Below the pieces are notes generated by a model. It was not told the DNA's origin. It did no database searches and saw nothing but the letters and a program-made list of their open reading frames with translations. Source: Allosphingosinicella indica (GTDB taxonomy: Bacteria > Pseudomonadota > Alphaproteobacteria > Sphingomonadales > Sphingomonadaceae). From it: a stretch of DNA of 64,000 nt. A program made the translations under genes and the position numbers. The stretch spans positions 2,743,254 to 2,807,253 of the forward strand of contig NZ_LT840185.1 of NCBI RefSeq assembly GCF_900177405.1, in the 5' to 3' direction. Shown here one piece after another: positions 18,816 through 29,055 of this stretch. Positions within the stretch are counted from its first letter, which is position 1. Each line of letters starts with the position of its first letter.

Positions 18816-20867
18816 CTACCAGATGTGCACGCGCTGGTCGGGGGCGAGATAGAGCTTCTGGCCCGGCTGCACGCCATAGGCCTTATACCATTGGTCGAAG
18901 TTGCGGACGACATAGGTGCGCTGCTTCGAGGGCGAGTGGGGATCGGTGATCAGCCGCTGGAGCAGATTGTCGTCGCGATAGTTGCGCCGCCAGACCTGCG
19001 CCCAGCCGAGATAGAAGCGCTGATCGCCGCTGAACCCATCGATCGCGGGCGCCGGCTTGCCACCGAGCGTCGCCTGATAGGCGTCATAGGCGATCGTCAC
19101 GCCGGCGAGATCGCCGATATTTTCGCCCATCGTCAGCTTGCCGTTGACCGACTTGCCGGGGAACACCTCGTAACCGTCATACTGCGCGCCGAGCTTGTCG
19201 GTGAGCGCGTTGAAGCGCTGGACGTCGCCCGGCGTCCACCATTCCTTGAGCGATCCGGTCTCGTCATATTTCGATCCCTGGTCGTCGAAATGGTGGCTGA
19301 TCTCGTGGCCGATCACCGCGCCGATCCCGCCATAATTGATCGCCGCGTCGGCATACGGATCGAAGAAAGGCGGCTGCAGGATCGCGGCCGGGAAAACGAT
19401 CTCGTTCCACGCGAAATTGGCATAGGCGTTGATCGTCATCGGCGTCATGAACCATTCGGTCCGGTCGATCGGCTTGCCGAGCTTTCCAATACCGCGGGCA
19501 TGTTCGAACTCGTTGGCGCGCATGACGTTGCCGAGCAGATCGTCGCGCTTGACCGTGAGCGCCGAATAATCACGCCACGTCTCGGGATAACCGATCTTGG
19601 GCGTGAAGGCGGCGAGCTTGGCGCGGGCGCGCGCCTTGGTCTCCGGCGCCATCCAGGCGAGGCCCTGGATGCGGCGGTCCATCGCGGCAATCACATTCTT
19701 GACCAGCGTGTCGGCCGCAGCTTTGGATTCGGGCGGGAAATAGCGTTCGACGTAGATCTTGCCGACTTCCTCGCCCATCGCGCCGGTGACGAGCGTCACG
19801 CCGCGTTTCCAGTCCGCCTGATTTTCCGGCGTTCCGTTGAGCGAGGTGCCGTGGAAGGCGAAATTCGCATCGACGAACGGCTGCGAGAGATAGGGCGCCA
19901 TTTCGTCGATCGTATGGACCTTGGTGTAATCCTTGAGCACCGCGGCCGGCGTTTTCGCGATCAGCGCCGCCATGCCGGTGACGGCGGTCGGCTGGCGGAC
20001 AAGGAACGCCGGCTGCTGCGCAACGCCGATTTCCTTCAGATAGCCGTCCCAGTTAAACGCTGGCGCGGCCTTTTTGAGCTCGGCCGCGGTCATCTTGTTA
20101 TAGGTCTTGTCGGCATCGCGGCTGTCGACCTGCGTCCAGTGCAGGCGTGCGATCTCAGTCTCAAGGTCGAGCACCGCCTTGGCGCGCGCCTCGGCATTTT
20201 TCTCGCCGGCCAGCGCCATCAGTTTGACCATATAGCCGCGATACGCCTCGCGCTTCGAGACCAGGCCCGGATCCTCGCTAAGATAATAGTCGCGGTCGGG
20301 CAGCCCCAGCCCGCCCTGGAGGATCTGGAAGATCGGCGAGTCGGGGCTCTTGTCGTCCGAGTCGACGTAGGTACCGAACGGAAGATTGATCCCCTTGCGG
20401 CTGAGCTTGCCCATCACCGCGGTGAGCGCCGCGGGGGTGTCGGCGCCGTCGATTTCCTTCAGCGTGGGCTGCAGCGGCGCGATCCCCGCCTTGTTGACCG
20501 CCGCGCGGTCCATGAAGCTCGCGTAGAAATCGCCGCTCTTCGAGCCGGCCGCCTTCTGCTGTTCCTCGAGAATCTTGTGGGTCCGCTCGTTGGAAAGCTC
20601 CTCGAGCATGGTGAACATGCCGTAGTTGGAGCGGTCCGCCGGGATTGCGGTGTCCTTCGCCCACGTGCCATTGGCATAAGCGTAGAAATCATCGCCAGCG
20701 TTGACGCTGCGGTCCATGCCGGCAGCGTCGAACCCGAAATCGCCGATCGTCGGCTTGGCAGCGGCGGCAGGCGCCGCGGCGGGCGCCGGTGCATCCTGCG
20801 CGGCGGCGGAAACGGCATAACCGGCAACAGCCGTGGACGCCCACAGCAGAGCGATCAGGTAGCGCAT
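18816..20867 (-). CDS. M13-family zinc metallopeptidase (neprilysin-like)
   Basis: This is an exported endopeptidase of 683 residues with a signal peptide ending near AAAQDA and an Ala/Pro-rich linker. The peptidase domain shows the zinc site HEISHHFDDQG near residue 521, the third ligand in ENIGDLAG near 579, and NAYANFAWNEIVFPAAIL, all typical of M13. The family usually ends in a conserved W; here the end is RVHIW. AAGGA precedes the ATG. It probably degrades oligopeptides in the periplasm or outside the cell. It sits between the DUF2062 gene and cckA. Confidence 0.92.
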   Translation of the reverse strand: MRYLIALLWASTAVAGYAVSAAAQDAPAPAAAPAAAAKPTIGDFGFDAAGMDRSVNAGDDFYAYANGTWAKDTAIPADRSNYGMFTMLEELSNERTHKILEEQQKAAGSKSGDFYASFMDRAAVNKAGIAPLQPTLKEIDGADTPAALTAVMGKLSRKGINLPFGTYVDSDDKSPDSPIFQILQGGLGLPDRDYYLSEDPGLVSKREAYRGYMVKLMALAGEKNAEARAKAVLDLETEIARLHWTQVDSRDADKTYNKMTAAELKKAAPAFNWDGYLKEIGVAQQPAFLVRQPTAVTGMAALIAKTPAAVLKDYTKVHTIDEMAPYLSQPFVDANFAFHGTSLNGTPENQADWKRGVTLVTGAMGEEVGKIYVERYFPPESKAAADTLVKNVIAAMDRRIQGLAWMAPETKARARAKLAAFTPKIGYPETWRDYSALTVKRDDLLGNVMRANEFEHARGIGKLGKPIDRTEWFMTPMTINAYANFAWNEIVFPAAILQPPFFDPYADAAINYGGIGAVIGHEISHHFDDQGSKYDETGSLKEWWTPGDVQRFNALTDKLGAQYDGYEVFPGKSVNGKLTMGENIGDLAGVTIAYDAYQATLGGKPAPAIDGFSGDQRFYLGWAQVWRRNYRDDNLLQRLITDPHSPSKQRTYVVRNFDQWYKAYGVQPGQKLYLAPDQRVHIW

Positions 20868-20925
20868 GACATATCCTTGGTGCGATGTGGGGTATTAAGA
20901 CACTATAGCGCCGAAGCGCCTGGGA

Positions 20926-21483
20926 TCAATCGCGGATCTTGGCAGCCCATACGCGGCGGCGCCATTTGCGCCCCGTCCACCAGCGCCAGCCCCAGACCGA
21001 GCCGACATAGCCGATCACGGCGCTGATCGCGGCGATGATGAAGAGGCCGGTGACGAGCGATGGCGCCGCATCGGACGCCAGCCAGCGCAGCCATTCCTTG
21101 GCGCCGGCGCCGCTGTCGTATAGCCGCCAGAAGGAGGCGAGATCGGCGTGAAAGCCAAGCTTGTTGCCGATATAGATCGACGCGACCATGATGAACGGCG
21201 TCGTCGCCGGGTTCGATAGGAAGGTCATCGCTGCGGCGATCGGGATGTTGCCGCGGAACGGCACACAGAGCAGCGCCGCGCCGATGATCTGAAGCCCCGG
21301 GATCATCAGGAAGATGCCGATCAGGAGCCCGACGGCGACACCGCGCGGCACCGACCGGCGGGTGAAGCGCCACAGGTCGCTGCGCAGCACGCGATGCGCG
21401 ACGGGCTTCAGCCAGCGGCTCTTGGCAAGCTCCTCGCGATCCGGCGTGTTCGCCGCGATCCAGCGGCCGATCCGCTCAACCAC
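20926..21483 (-). CDS. DUF2062 membrane protein
   Basis: The 185-residue protein has the DUF2062 core [19 protein letters not shown], then [21 protein letters not shown] and a final transmembrane helix. Function is unknown. The start is GTG, lying inside the last codons of smpB (8-base overlap), so expression should be coupled to smpB. The dapA-smpB-DUF2062 order suggests a stable operon. Confidence 0.82.
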   Translation of the reverse strand: MVERIGRWIAANTPDREELAKSRWLKPVAHRVLRSDLWRFTRRSVPRGVAVGLLIGIFLMIPGLQIIGAALLCVPFRGNIPIAAAMTFLSNPATTPFIMVASIYIGNKLGFHADLASFWRLYDSGAGAKEWLRWLASDAAPSLVTGLFIIAAISAVIGYVGSVWGWRWWTGRKWRRRVWAAKIRD

Positions 21484-21958
21484 GCTCGCGCAGCAGGCGG
21501 CCCTGCTCCCTCTTCCAGTCCTTTTCCTTCTGATATTCGCGCTTGTCGGGCGCCTTGCGACCGCGGGCGAGCGCCAGCTCGACCTTGGCGCGGCCGCGGC
21601 CGTTGAAATAGACGGAAAGCGGCACCAGCGTCATGCCCTCGCGCGCGACGGCGCCGTGCAGCTTGGCGATTTCACGCTCGTGGAGCAGCAGTTTGCGGGG
21701 GCGCTTTGGCTCGTGATTGAAACGGTTGCCGTGGCTGAACTCGGGGATGTTGGCGTTGATCAGCCACACCTGCTCGTCTTTGACCTCGGCATAGCTCTCG
21801 GCGATCGATCCTTCGCCGGAGCGCAGCGACTTCACCTCGGTGCCGGTCAGCGCGATGCCCGCCTCATATTTGTCCTCGATCGCATAATCGAAGCGCGCGC
21901 GTCGGTTCTCGGCGACCACATTCTGCTTGTCGAACGTCTCGGGGCGCGGACGGGCCAT
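21476..21958 (-). CDS. smpB: SsrA-binding protein SmpB
   Basis: SmpB delivers tmRNA to stalled ribosomes for trans-translation. The 160-residue product contains [34 protein letters not shown], the [13 protein letters not shown] block and a basic C-terminal tail [12 protein letters not shown]. The ATG overlaps the dapA stop by one base (TGATG). No tmRNA gene is recognisable nearby. Confidence 0.97.
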   Translation of the reverse strand: MARPRPETFDKQNVVAENRRARFDYAIEDKYEAGIALTGTEVKSLRSGEGSIAESYAEVKDEQVWLINANIPEFSHGNRFNHEPKRPRKLLLHEREIAKLHGAVAREGMTLVPLSVYFNGRGRAKVELALARGRKAPDKREYQKEKDWKREQGRLLRERG

Positions 21959-22836
21959 CAGGTGAGCCCGGCGTGCGCCAGCGCCGCGTCGACGGCGCGA
22001 CGGCTCGCTTCGCCGGCGGACGTCATGGGCAAGCGGAGAGCGGAGGGGAAATCTTTGCGCACGCGAGTGAGCGCATATTTGACCGGGCCGGGTGAAGCAT
22101 CGGTGAACAGCGCCATGTGCAGCGGATAAAGAAGGTCCTGCAGCCGCAGCGCTTCGGCCCATTCGCCGCCGAGGCAGGCGTTCTGAAAATCGGCGCAGAG
22201 CCGCGGCGCGACGTTCGCGGTCACCGAGATGCAGCCAGCGCCGCCCATCGCCATGAAACCGAGTGCGGTGTCGTCATTCCCGGAAATCTGGATGAAGTCC
22301 GGCCCGCACGCGGCGCGGTGCGCGGTCACCCGGCCCAACATGCCGGTCGCGTCCTTGATGCCGACGATGTTGGGGAAGTCCTTCACGATCCGGCCCGCCG
22401 TCTCAACTTGGATGTCGGTTACCGTGCGCGCCGGCACGTTGTAGAGGAGGACCGGCAGCGCGCTCGCCTGCGCGACGGCCTCGAAGTGGCGGTAGATGCC
22501 CTCCTGATTGGGACGGTTGTAATAAGGTGGCACGAGCAAGACCGCATCGGCGCCGACTTCGGCAGCCTTTTTGACATTGGCGACCGCGACCCGCGTGTCG
22601 TTCGATCCGCAGCCGGCGATGACCGGCACCCGCCCCTTCGCCTGATCGACGCAGGCGGCGACGACCGCGAAATGCTCCTCGAAGCTCAGCGTTGATGCTT
22701 CGCCAGTGGTGCCGCACGAGACGAGCCCATGGGTTCCCTCGGCGATCTGCCATTCGACGAAATCGCGATAGACGCCCTCGTCGAACGCCTCGTCGCGAAA
22801 AGGAGTCACCAGAGCCGGGATCGACCCGCGAAACAT
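21958..22836 (-). CDS. dapA: 4-hydroxy-tetrahydrodipicolinate synthase
   Basis: DapA condenses pyruvate with aspartate semialdehyde in lysine and diaminopimelate synthesis. The 292-residue barrel has [14 protein letters not shown], the catalytic Tyr in LLYNVPART (about 132) and the Schiff-base Lys in VGIKDATG (about 160). The start [13 protein letters not shown] at 22836 is chosen for its strong AAGGAGA site. It is the first gene of the dapA-smpB-DUF2062 run and is divergent from the transglycosylase gene, which fits a cell-wall context. Confidence 0.96.
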   Translation of the reverse strand: MFRGSIPALVTPFRDEAFDEGVYRDFVEWQIAEGTHGLVSCGTTGEASTLSFEEHFAVVAACVDQAKGRVPVIAGCGSNDTRVAVANVKKAAEVGADAVLLVPPYYNRPNQEGIYRHFEAVAQASALPVLLYNVPARTVTDIQVETAGRIVKDFPNIVGIKDATGMLGRVTAHRAACGPDFIQISGNDDTALGFMAMGGAGCISVTANVAPRLCADFQNACLGGEWAEALRLQDLLYPLHMALFTDASPGPVKYALTRVRKDFPSALRLPMTSAGEASRRAVDAALAHAGLT

Positions 22837-22876
22837 CACTATCTCCTTCACCTGCCGGAGCGATCCGTTCATAAAC

Positions 22877-22896
22877 AACCGCTAAGACGGGCGGTT
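22877..22896. repeat. Inverted repeat in the dapA/transglycosylase intergenic region
   Basis: AACCGC (22877-22882) and GCGGTT (22891-22896) flank an 8-base spacer in the region between the divergent dapA and lytic transglycosylase starts. It could be an operator or a leader hairpin; the assignment is weak. Confidence 0.25.
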
Positions 22897-22945
22897 CGGG
22901 GATCGTTCAGCGTCTGATAAGGAGGGGGACCACATTCTGTCCAGC

Positions 22946-24991
22946 ATGCAGACAAGGATCGCGACGCTCGCCCTCACCGCCGTTTCCGCCGCAGCGGTGG
23001 CCGCCACGGTCAACCCCCAGCCCCCGGTTCGCCTCGCGCAATACGCGCCGGGTCAGCAGCAGGCGCAGCCGCCGGCCTATCAGCAACAACAACCACAGCA
23101 GCAATATCAGCAGCGCATCCAGCCGACCGCGAACGTCAGCCAGGCGATCGCGCAGTGGAACAGCCTGCGTCAAAGCGACAGCTATCCCTTCTCGTCCTAT
23201 TCCGCGTTCCTGACCCGCTATCGCGGCTGGCCGGGCGAAACGGCGATGCGCCGCACCGCCGAGCGCGCGATCAATCTCGATTCCGGCACGTCGCCGAGCG
23301 ATGTGGTCGCCTTCTTCCGCGTCCATCCGCCGCTCACCAACACCGGCTTCGCGCGCCAGGCGTTTGCGCTCCAGGCGCTCGGCCGCACGCAGGAAGCGCG
23401 CGAGGCGGCCCGCTCGGCATGGCGCGGCGGCCTCTTGCCGCGCCCCGACGAGGACCGGCTGCTCGCGCAATTCGGATCGACCTTCGATCAGCGCGACCAT
23501 GACGCGCGGCTGGAGATGCTGCTCGACAACAATGACGTCGCGAGCGCGCAGCGCGTGCTGCCGATGGCCTCCGCGGGCCGCCGCCAGATTTACGATACCC
23601 GCATCGCACTCCAGACGCGGATGCCCGACGCCGAATCGCGCGTCGCCGCGCTGGGCCGCGCCGCCGAGCAGGAAGCCGGCGTCCTCAAGGACCGGGCTAA
23701 TTATCTGCGCAACACCAACCAGAGCGCGGCGGCGCGGCTGACGCTGGCGCGATCGCGCACGCTCGTCACCCGTCCCGCGGACGCCGACAAATGGTATGAC
23801 ACTTTGCTGACGATGGCGCGGGCGGCGGCGGCGGATCGCAACTGGATGACCGCCTATCAGATCGCCGCGCAGGTCGACGACGCCTATCCGGCGGGCACCG
23901 ACGTCAGCGCCAAATCCTATGGCGAGCGCGACAAATATACGAGCATCGCCTGGCTCGGCGGAACTTCGGCGCTGCTGAAGCTCAACCGCCCCGCAGATGC
24001 TGTGGTGCTGTTCGAGAAATATGCGAACGCGGCCCGCTCGCCGCAGACGCAGACCAAGGGCTTCTACTGGGCCGGGCGCGCCGCGCAGCAGGCGGGGCAA
24101 ACCGAGCGCGCACAGCAATTGTTCAACCGGGCGGCGCGTTTCAACGATCAATTCTACGGCCAGCTCGCGCTCGAGCGGCTCGATCGCCGCGTCGCACCGC
24201 CGCCCGCCGCTGCCGTCACGCCCAGCCCGTCGGCGCGCCAGCGCTTCGCACAGCGCGATCTCGTCGCCGCCACACAGCTTCTCGGGCAGATGGGCCAGCA
24301 TACAGATCAGTCGCTGTTCGTCCGCGCTCTCTCCGAACAGATCGAGAGCGACGAGGAACGGCAGGTCGCGAGCGAGTTCGGGCGGCAGATCGGCCGCCCC
24401 GATCTCGGCGTCTGGATCGCCCGCAACGCGCGCACCAGCGGCGACAGCTTCTACGCCCGCGACAGCTTTCCCGAAGTGCCGGTGCCGCCAGCCTATTCGA
24501 GCCAGTGGACGCTCAACCACGCGATCATGCGGCAGGAAAGCTCGTTCGATCGCGCCGCGGTCAGCTCGGCCAGCGCGCGCGGCATGATGCAGCTCATGCC
24601 CGGTACCGCGCGCGAGACGGCGGGCAAGCTCGGCATGTCCTACGATCTCGGCCGGCTGATCAGCGATCCGCAGTACAATATCATGCTCGGCAGCCATTAT
24701 TTTCAGGGGCTGCTGCAGCGCTACGGCAATTATGCACCGCTCGCGATCGCTGCTTACAATGCGGGGCCGGGCAACGTGAACAAATGGCTCGCCGCCAATG
24801 GCGATCCGCGGCTGCCGAGCGTCGACGTGATCCAGTGGATCGAGGACATCCCCTTCTTCGAGACGCGCAACTATGTGCAGCGCGTGCTGGAAAATGCGGT
24901 GGTCTATGATGCGATGCACCCCGATCGCGCACGCTCGCCCGATCGCCACCGCCTGTCCTGGTATCTCGGCAAGACCAGCCGCCCGGGCTGA
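22946..24991 (+). CDS. Soluble lytic murein transglycosylase (SLT)
   Basis: This periplasmic enzyme of 681 residues is predicted to cleave the glycan strand and form 1,6-anhydro ends. A signal peptide (residues 1-20) is followed by a Gln/Pro-rich spacer (about 35-60), a long alpha-helical superhelical region, and a C-terminal SLT domain (about 515-650). The catalytic Glu lies in MRQESSFDRAAVSSASARG near 529, followed by GMMQLMPGTA and AYNAGPGNV. A GGAGGG stretch ends 20 bases before the ATG at 22946, which is too far for normal use. A rare in-frame ATT (22934) or CTG (22937) sits closer, so the start is not fully settled. Confidence 0.93.
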   Translation: MQTRIATLALTAVSAAAVAATVNPQPPVRLAQYAPGQQQAQPPAYQQQQPQQQYQQRIQPTANVSQAIAQWNSLRQSDSYPFSSYSAFLTRYRGWPGETAMRRTAERAINLDSGTSPSDVVAFFRVHPPLTNTGFARQAFALQALGRTQEAREAARSAWRGGLLPRPDEDRLLAQFGSTFDQRDHDARLEMLLDNNDVASAQRVLPMASAGRRQIYDTRIALQTRMPDAESRVAALGRAAEQEAGVLKDRANYLRNTNQSAAARLTLARSRTLVTRPADADKWYDTLLTMARAAAADRNWMTAYQIAAQVDDAYPAGTDVSAKSYGERDKYTSIAWLGGTSALLKLNRPADAVVLFEKYANAARSPQTQTKGFYWAGRAAQQAGQTERAQQLFNRAARFNDQFYGQLALERLDRRVAPPPAAAVTPSPSARQRFAQRDLVAATQLLGQMGQHTDQSLFVRALSEQIESDEERQVASEFGRQIGRPDLGVWIARNARTSGDSFYARDSFPEVPVPPAYSSQWTLNHAIMRQESSFDRAAVSSASARGMMQLMPGTARETAGKLGMSYDLGRLISDPQYNIMLGSHYFQGLLQRYGNYAPLAIAAYNAGPGNVNKWLAANGDPRLPSVDVIQWIEDIPFFETRNYVQRVLENAVVYDAMHPDRARSPDRHRLSWYLGKTSRPG

Positions 24992-24999
24992 CGCGCGGC

Positions 25000-25485
25000 A
25001 TGGGGGACCGCCCGAACTACATCACCCCAGCGGGGTATAAGGCGCTGCGTGTCGAATATGACGCGCTCTACGGCGACGAGCGGCCAAAGCTGCTCGAAAC
25101 GATTGCCTGGGCGGCAGGCAACGGCGACCGGTCTGAGAACGGCGACTATATTTACGGCCGCAAGCGGCTCCGCGAAATCGACCGGCGGATTAATTTTCTG
25201 TCGAAGCGGATGGAGAAGGCGCAGGTCGTCGATCCCGCCGCGCAGCCGGACAAGGCGCGCGTCTATTTCGGCGCGACCGTGACACTGGCCGACGAGGAGG
25301 ATTGCGAACGCGTCATCACCATCGTCGGGGAGGACGAGATGGACGCGGGCGCGGGCCGGGTGAGCTGGTCGTCGCCGATCGCGCGGGCGGTGCGCGGCGC
25401 CGCGATCGGCGATGTCAGAAGCGTGCCGCTGCCCGCAGGGAGCTGCGAATATGAAGTTGTCGCGATCGCCTATCCTGAGGCTTGA
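25000..25485 (+). CDS. greB: Transcription elongation factor GreB
   Basis: GreB stimulates transcript cleavage in backtracked RNA polymerase. The 161-residue product has an N-terminal coiled-coil hairpin with the acidic tip GDRSENGDYIYGRKRLREIDRR, characteristic of the GreB/GreA family, and a C-terminal FKBP-like domain (VYFGATVTL, then ISW-like SWSSPIARAVRGAAIGD). It starts 8 bases after the transglycosylase stop on the same strand. Confidence 0.92.
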   Translation: MGDRPNYITPAGYKALRVEYDALYGDERPKLLETIAWAAGNGDRSENGDYIYGRKRLREIDRRINFLSKRMEKAQVVDPAAQPDKARVYFGATVTLADEEDCERVITIVGEDEMDAGAGRVSWSSPIARAVRGAAIGDVRSVPLPAGSCEYEVVAIAYPEA

Positions 25486-25490
25486 AGCGC

Positions 25491-25871
25491 CTACCAGTAA
25501 TCCTGGTCGCGCGCGGCCTGCACCAGCGCGACACGGATTTCCTCGTCGGTGAGGCGCAAGTCGGCATCGGTATCGGCATAGCGCCGGAACCAGACGTTTG
25601 CGCGATCGGCCGTGCCGACACCGATCCGGCCGTTCGCCGCGCCGCTGAACCCGGCCGCGACGATCGTGCGCCCCTCTTCGGTATCGGCCAGCCACGGATC
25701 GAGAAGGTCGGCGCCCCGTCCGGCGAAGCGGTCGCCGAGATAGGAATATTCGCCGTAGCGCATCCCTTCCTCGCCATAGGGGTCGTGCGCGTAGCCGTAA
25801 TCGCCCCGATAGGCGCAGGCGGCGGTGACGCCGGCGGCAAGCACGACGAACGCGATCAACGGTAAGCGCAT
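25491..25871 (-). CDS. Exported EF-hand-like protein, probable lipoprotein
   Basis: This 126-residue protein has a signal peptide and a Cys at residue 19 (GVTAAC), an imperfect lipobox. A Tyr/Gly-rich middle part (23-48) precedes a single EF-hand-like loop DTDADLRLTDEE at residues 100-111, with acidic residues at loop positions 1, 3, 5 and 12, suggesting Ca2+ binding. The function is not recognised. A GGGGAGGGGGGACC tract before the ATG provides a strong ribosome-binding site. It lies downstream of aspS on the same strand and converges with greB, with 5 bases between the stops. Confidence 0.65.
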   Translation of the reverse strand: MRLPLIAFVVLAAGVTAACAYRGDYGYAHDPYGEEGMRYGEYSYLGDRFAGRGADLLDPWLADTEEGRTIVAAGFSGAANGRIGVGTADRANVWFRRYADTDADLRLTDEEIRVALVQAARDQDYW

Positions 25872-25960
25872 GAGGTCCCCCCTCCCCTTCGGTCTCGGAG
25901 GGAGATTAACCGTGTTCCGGCGAAATAGTTGCCTCGTTCCAGGGCAGCGATGCCGCTGTC

Positions 25961-27778
25961 CTATTCCGGTGCAACCGTCTTGGCGGGGTCGGCGGCCTTG
26001 GTGCCGCTCGGTGGGACGAGGCGGATGTGGAGCTCGCGAAGCTGCTTCATGCTCACTTCGCCCGGCGCGCCCATCATCAGATCCTCGGCCTTCTGGTTCA
26101 TCGGGAAGAGGACGACCTCGCGGATGTTGGGCTCGCCGGCCAGCAGCATCACGATGCGGTCGATGCCCGGCGCCGATCCGCCATGCGGCGGCGCGCCGAA
26201 CTTGAAGGCGTTGATCATGCCCGAGAAATTGGTGTCGACGTCGTCCCTGGAATAGCCGGCAATCTCGAACGCCTTGTACATGATGTCGGGCCGGTGGTTC
26301 CGGATCGCGCCCGACGACAGCTCCACGCCGTTGCAGACGATGTCATACTGGAAAGCGAGGATGTCGAGCGGGTCCTTCGTCTCCAGCGCCTCCAGCTCGC
26401 CCTGCGGCATCGAGAAGGGGTTGTGGCTGAAATCGATCTTCTTCGCTTCCTCGTCATATTCGAACATCGGGAAATCGACGACCCAGCAGAAATCGAACCG
26501 CCCCTCATCAATCAACCCGAGCTGTTCGCCGACGCGGGTGCGCGCCGCGCCCGCGAGCTTCACCGCCTGCGCTTCCTTGCCTGCCGCGAAGAAGATGCCG
26601 TCGTCGGGGCCGAGGCCGAGCGCATCGACCAGCTTCCGGGTCGCATCCTCGCCGTGGTTCTTGGCGATGGGGCCGCCGAGCTCGCCGCCCTTCTGGGTAA
26701 TGTAGCCAAGGCCGGCATGGCCTTCGCCCCGCGCCCAATCGTTCATGTCGTCGAAGAACTTGCGGCTCTTGTCGGCGGTGCCCGGCGCCGGAATGGCGCG
26801 AACGACGTTGCCGCCCTCCACCATCCGCGCGAACAGGCCGAAGCCCGAACCGGCGAAATGGCCGGTCACGTCGGTGATGAGGATGGGATTGCGCAGGTCC
26901 GGCTTGTCGGAGCCGTATTTGAGCATCGCTTCCTTGTAGGGAATGCGCGGGAACTGGCCCGCGGGCGTGACGCTCCGGCCGTCGGCAAATTCCTCGAACA
27001 CGCCGGCGAGCACCGGCTCCAGCGCCGCGAACACGTCGTCCTGCGTCACATAGCTCATCTCGAGATCGAGCTGGTAGAATTCACCCGGGCTGCGGTCGGC
27101 GCGTGCATCCTCGTCGCGGAAGCAGGGCGCGATCTGGAAATAGCGATCGAAGCCGGCGACCATGATGAGCTGCTTGAACATCTGCGGCGCCTGCGGAAGC
27201 GCGTAGAATTTGCCGGGATGAACGCGGCTCGGCACCAGATAGTCGCGGGCACCTTCGGGGCTCGACGCGGTCAGGATCGGCGTCTGGAACTCGGTGAAGC
27301 CCTGATCGACCATGCGGCGGCGGATCGACGAGATCACCTGGCTGCGCAGCACGATGTTGCGGTGGATGCGGTCGCGGCGAAGATCGAGATAGCGATAACG
27401 CAGGCGGATATCCTCGGGATAATCGGCCTCGCCCGCCACCGGCAGCGGCAGCTCTTCGGCAGCGGATTGCACGGTGACTTCGCTTGCCACCACTTCGATT
27501 TCGCCGGTCGCGAGATTGGCGTTGGAAGCCTCTCCGCCGCGCGCCACCACTTCGCCGGTGATCGTGACCACCGATTCCGCGCGCAGCCGATCGAGCGTCG
27601 CCAGCGCTTCGCTTCCCGCCTTGCCGACGATCTGGGTGAGGCCGTAATGATCGCGCAGGTCCACGAACAGTACGCCGCCATGATCGCGCTTGCGGTGGAT
27701 CCAGCCCGACAGACGGACCGTCGATCCGACGTCGGAGGCGCGGAGCTGGCCGCAAGTGTGGCTGCGATAGGCGTGCAT
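25961..27778 (-). CDS. aspS: Aspartyl-tRNA synthetase
   Basis: This class II synthetase charges tRNA-Asp, and perhaps also tRNA-Asn in lineages using GatCAB. The 605-residue protein has the OB-fold anticodon domain ([18 protein letters not shown]), motif 2 [10 protein letters not shown], the bacterial GAD insertion, and motif 3 [14 protein letters not shown] near the C-terminus. [10 protein letters not shown] at 27778 is the normal family start; 25 further in-frame codons upstream are ignored. On the minus strand a perfect -35 hexamer TTGACA (plus coordinates 27848-27853) lies in the 92-base gap shared with divergent rnd. Confidence 0.97.
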   Translation of the reverse strand: MHAYRSHTCGQLRASDVGSTVRLSGWIHRKRDHGGVLFVDLRDHYGLTQIVGKAGSEALATLDRLRAESVVTITGEVVARGGEASNANLATGEIEVVASEVTVQSAAEELPLPVAGEADYPEDIRLRYRYLDLRRDRIHRNIVLRSQVISSIRRRMVDQGFTEFQTPILTASSPEGARDYLVPSRVHPGKFYALPQAPQMFKQLIMVAGFDRYFQIAPCFRDEDARADRSPGEFYQLDLEMSYVTQDDVFAALEPVLAGVFEEFADGRSVTPAGQFPRIPYKEAMLKYGSDKPDLRNPILITDVTGHFAGSGFGLFARMVEGGNVVRAIPAPGTADKSRKFFDDMNDWARGEGHAGLGYITQKGGELGGPIAKNHGEDATRKLVDALGLGPDDGIFFAAGKEAQAVKLAGAARTRVGEQLGLIDEGRFDFCWVVDFPMFEYDEEAKKIDFSHNPFSMPQGELEALETKDPLDILAFQYDIVCNGVELSSGAIRNHRPDIMYKAFEIAGYSRDDVDTNFSGMINAFKFGAPPHGGSAPGIDRIVMLLAGEPNIREVVLFPMNQKAEDLMMGAPGEVSMKQLRELHIRLVPPSGTKAADPAKTVAPE

Positions 27779-27870
27779 GATGATCGGCTTTCCGGCTTTG
27801 GCGAACCTGTGGGAATTGCGGCGTCGCTTCACCGGCAAGCCCGCCTTTGTCAAGGGAGCAGCCCGGGGCT

Positions 27871-29055
27871 ATGGACCGCGCCATGCAGATCCATCCTCTC
27901 ATCACCGACAGCGAATCGCTGCTGAAATTGTGCGAAAGGCTCGCCGCCGGCCCGTTCGTCGCCGTCGACACCGAGTTCATGCGCGAGAACACCTATTGGC
28001 CGGACCTGTGCTTGGTGCAGATCGGCAATGAGGCGGAAGCAGCCGCGATCGACCCCAAGGCGGACGGGCTCGATCTTGCGCCGCTGCTCAACCTTCTCGT
28101 CAACAACGAGGATGTGCTGAAGGTCTTCCATGCCGGTGGGCAGGATATCGAAATCATCTACAATCTCACCGGCGCGACGCCGCACCCGCTGTTCGACACG
28201 CAGATCGCGGCGATGGCGCTCGGGCTCGGCGAGCAGATCGGCTATTCCAATCTGGTCGAGAGCCTGCTGGGCCATAATATCGACAAGGGCGCGCGCTTCA
28301 CCGACTGGGCGCGGCGCCCGCTCGATGCGCGGCAGATCGATTATGCGATCGGCGACGTCACCCATCTCGCGACGCTCTTCCCCAAGATGCTCGGCAAGCT
28401 GCGCAAGACCGGCCGCGGCGCCTGGCTCGATCAGGAGATGGAGCGTCTGGCGGACCCGTCCAATTACGCCAACGATCCCGCGCAGGCGTGGAAGCGCGTC
28501 CGCTTCCCGAGCCGCAAGCCCGAAGCGCTCGGCATCCTGAAGGCGCTCGCCGCCTGGCGGGAGATCGAGGCGCGGTCAAAGAATCTGCCGCGCGGCCGCA
28601 TCATGAAGGACGAGACGCTGGCGGACGTTGCGGCACACCCGCCGTCGAACCAGGAATCGCTCGGCCGCGTGCGCGGTCTGTCGGCGGCGTGGAAGACCAA
28701 CGACATCGGCGCGCGGATGATGGACGCGCTCGCTGCGGCGCATCCCCTGCCCGCGTCCGAAATGCCCGCGCGGGAGGATCGCGCACCTGGCCTCGGCAAG
28801 GAAGGCGCGCTGGTCGCTGATCTCCTCAAACTGCTGCTCAAGATCCGCGCCCGCGAATCGAACGTCGCCGCGCGGCTCATCGCGCGATCGGAGGAACTGG
28901 AGATGCTGGCGGCGGGGCGGCGCGACGGGCTGTCGATCCTGCAAGGCTGGCGGTTCGACGAATTCGGCCGCGATGCGTTGGACCTCGTCGAGGGCCGCCT
29001 CGCCTTCGCGGTGATGGGCGGCAAGCTCAAGATGACGCGCACGGAGAGCGAATGA
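27871..29055 (+). CDS. rnd: Ribonuclease D
   Basis: This 3'-5' exoribonuclease takes part in tRNA 3' maturation. The 394-residue product has the DEDD nuclease domain (VAVDTEFMRENTYW near residue 33, FHAGGQDIEIIYN, and YAIGDVTHLATLF) and a C-terminal HRDC domain (about 205-285, starting RKPEALGILKALAAWRE). ATG at 27871 (MDRAMQ) has AGGGAG somewhat far upstream; ATG at 27883 (MQIHPLITD) matches many relatives and may be the true start. The last codons overlap the next gene by four bases (ATGA). Confidence 0.92.
   Translation: MDRAMQIHPLITDSESLLKLCERLAAGPFVAVDTEFMRENTYWPDLCLVQIGNEAEAAAIDPKADGLDLAPLLNLLVNNEDVLKVFHAGGQDIEIIYNLTGATPHPLFDTQIAAMALGLGEQIGYSNLVESLLGHNIDKGARFTDWARRPLDARQIDYAIGDVTHLATLFPKMLGKLRKTGRGAWLDQEMERLADPSNYANDPAQAWKRVRFPSRKPEALGILKALAAWREIEARSKNLPRGRIMKDETLADVAAHPPSNQESLGRVRGLSAAWKTNDIGARMMDALAAAHPLPASEMPAREDRAPGLGKEGALVADLLKLLLKIRARESNVAARLIARSEELEMLAAGRRDGLSILQGWRFDEFGRDALDLVEGRLAFAVMGGKLKMTRTESE

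Noticed and set aside
22998..23130. Repeat-like CAG/CAA-rich stretch in the transglycosylase gene
   Set aside because: It encodes a Gln/Pro-rich linker after the signal peptide, a common low-complexity spacer; the units are irregular and not a CRISPR or tandem repeat array.
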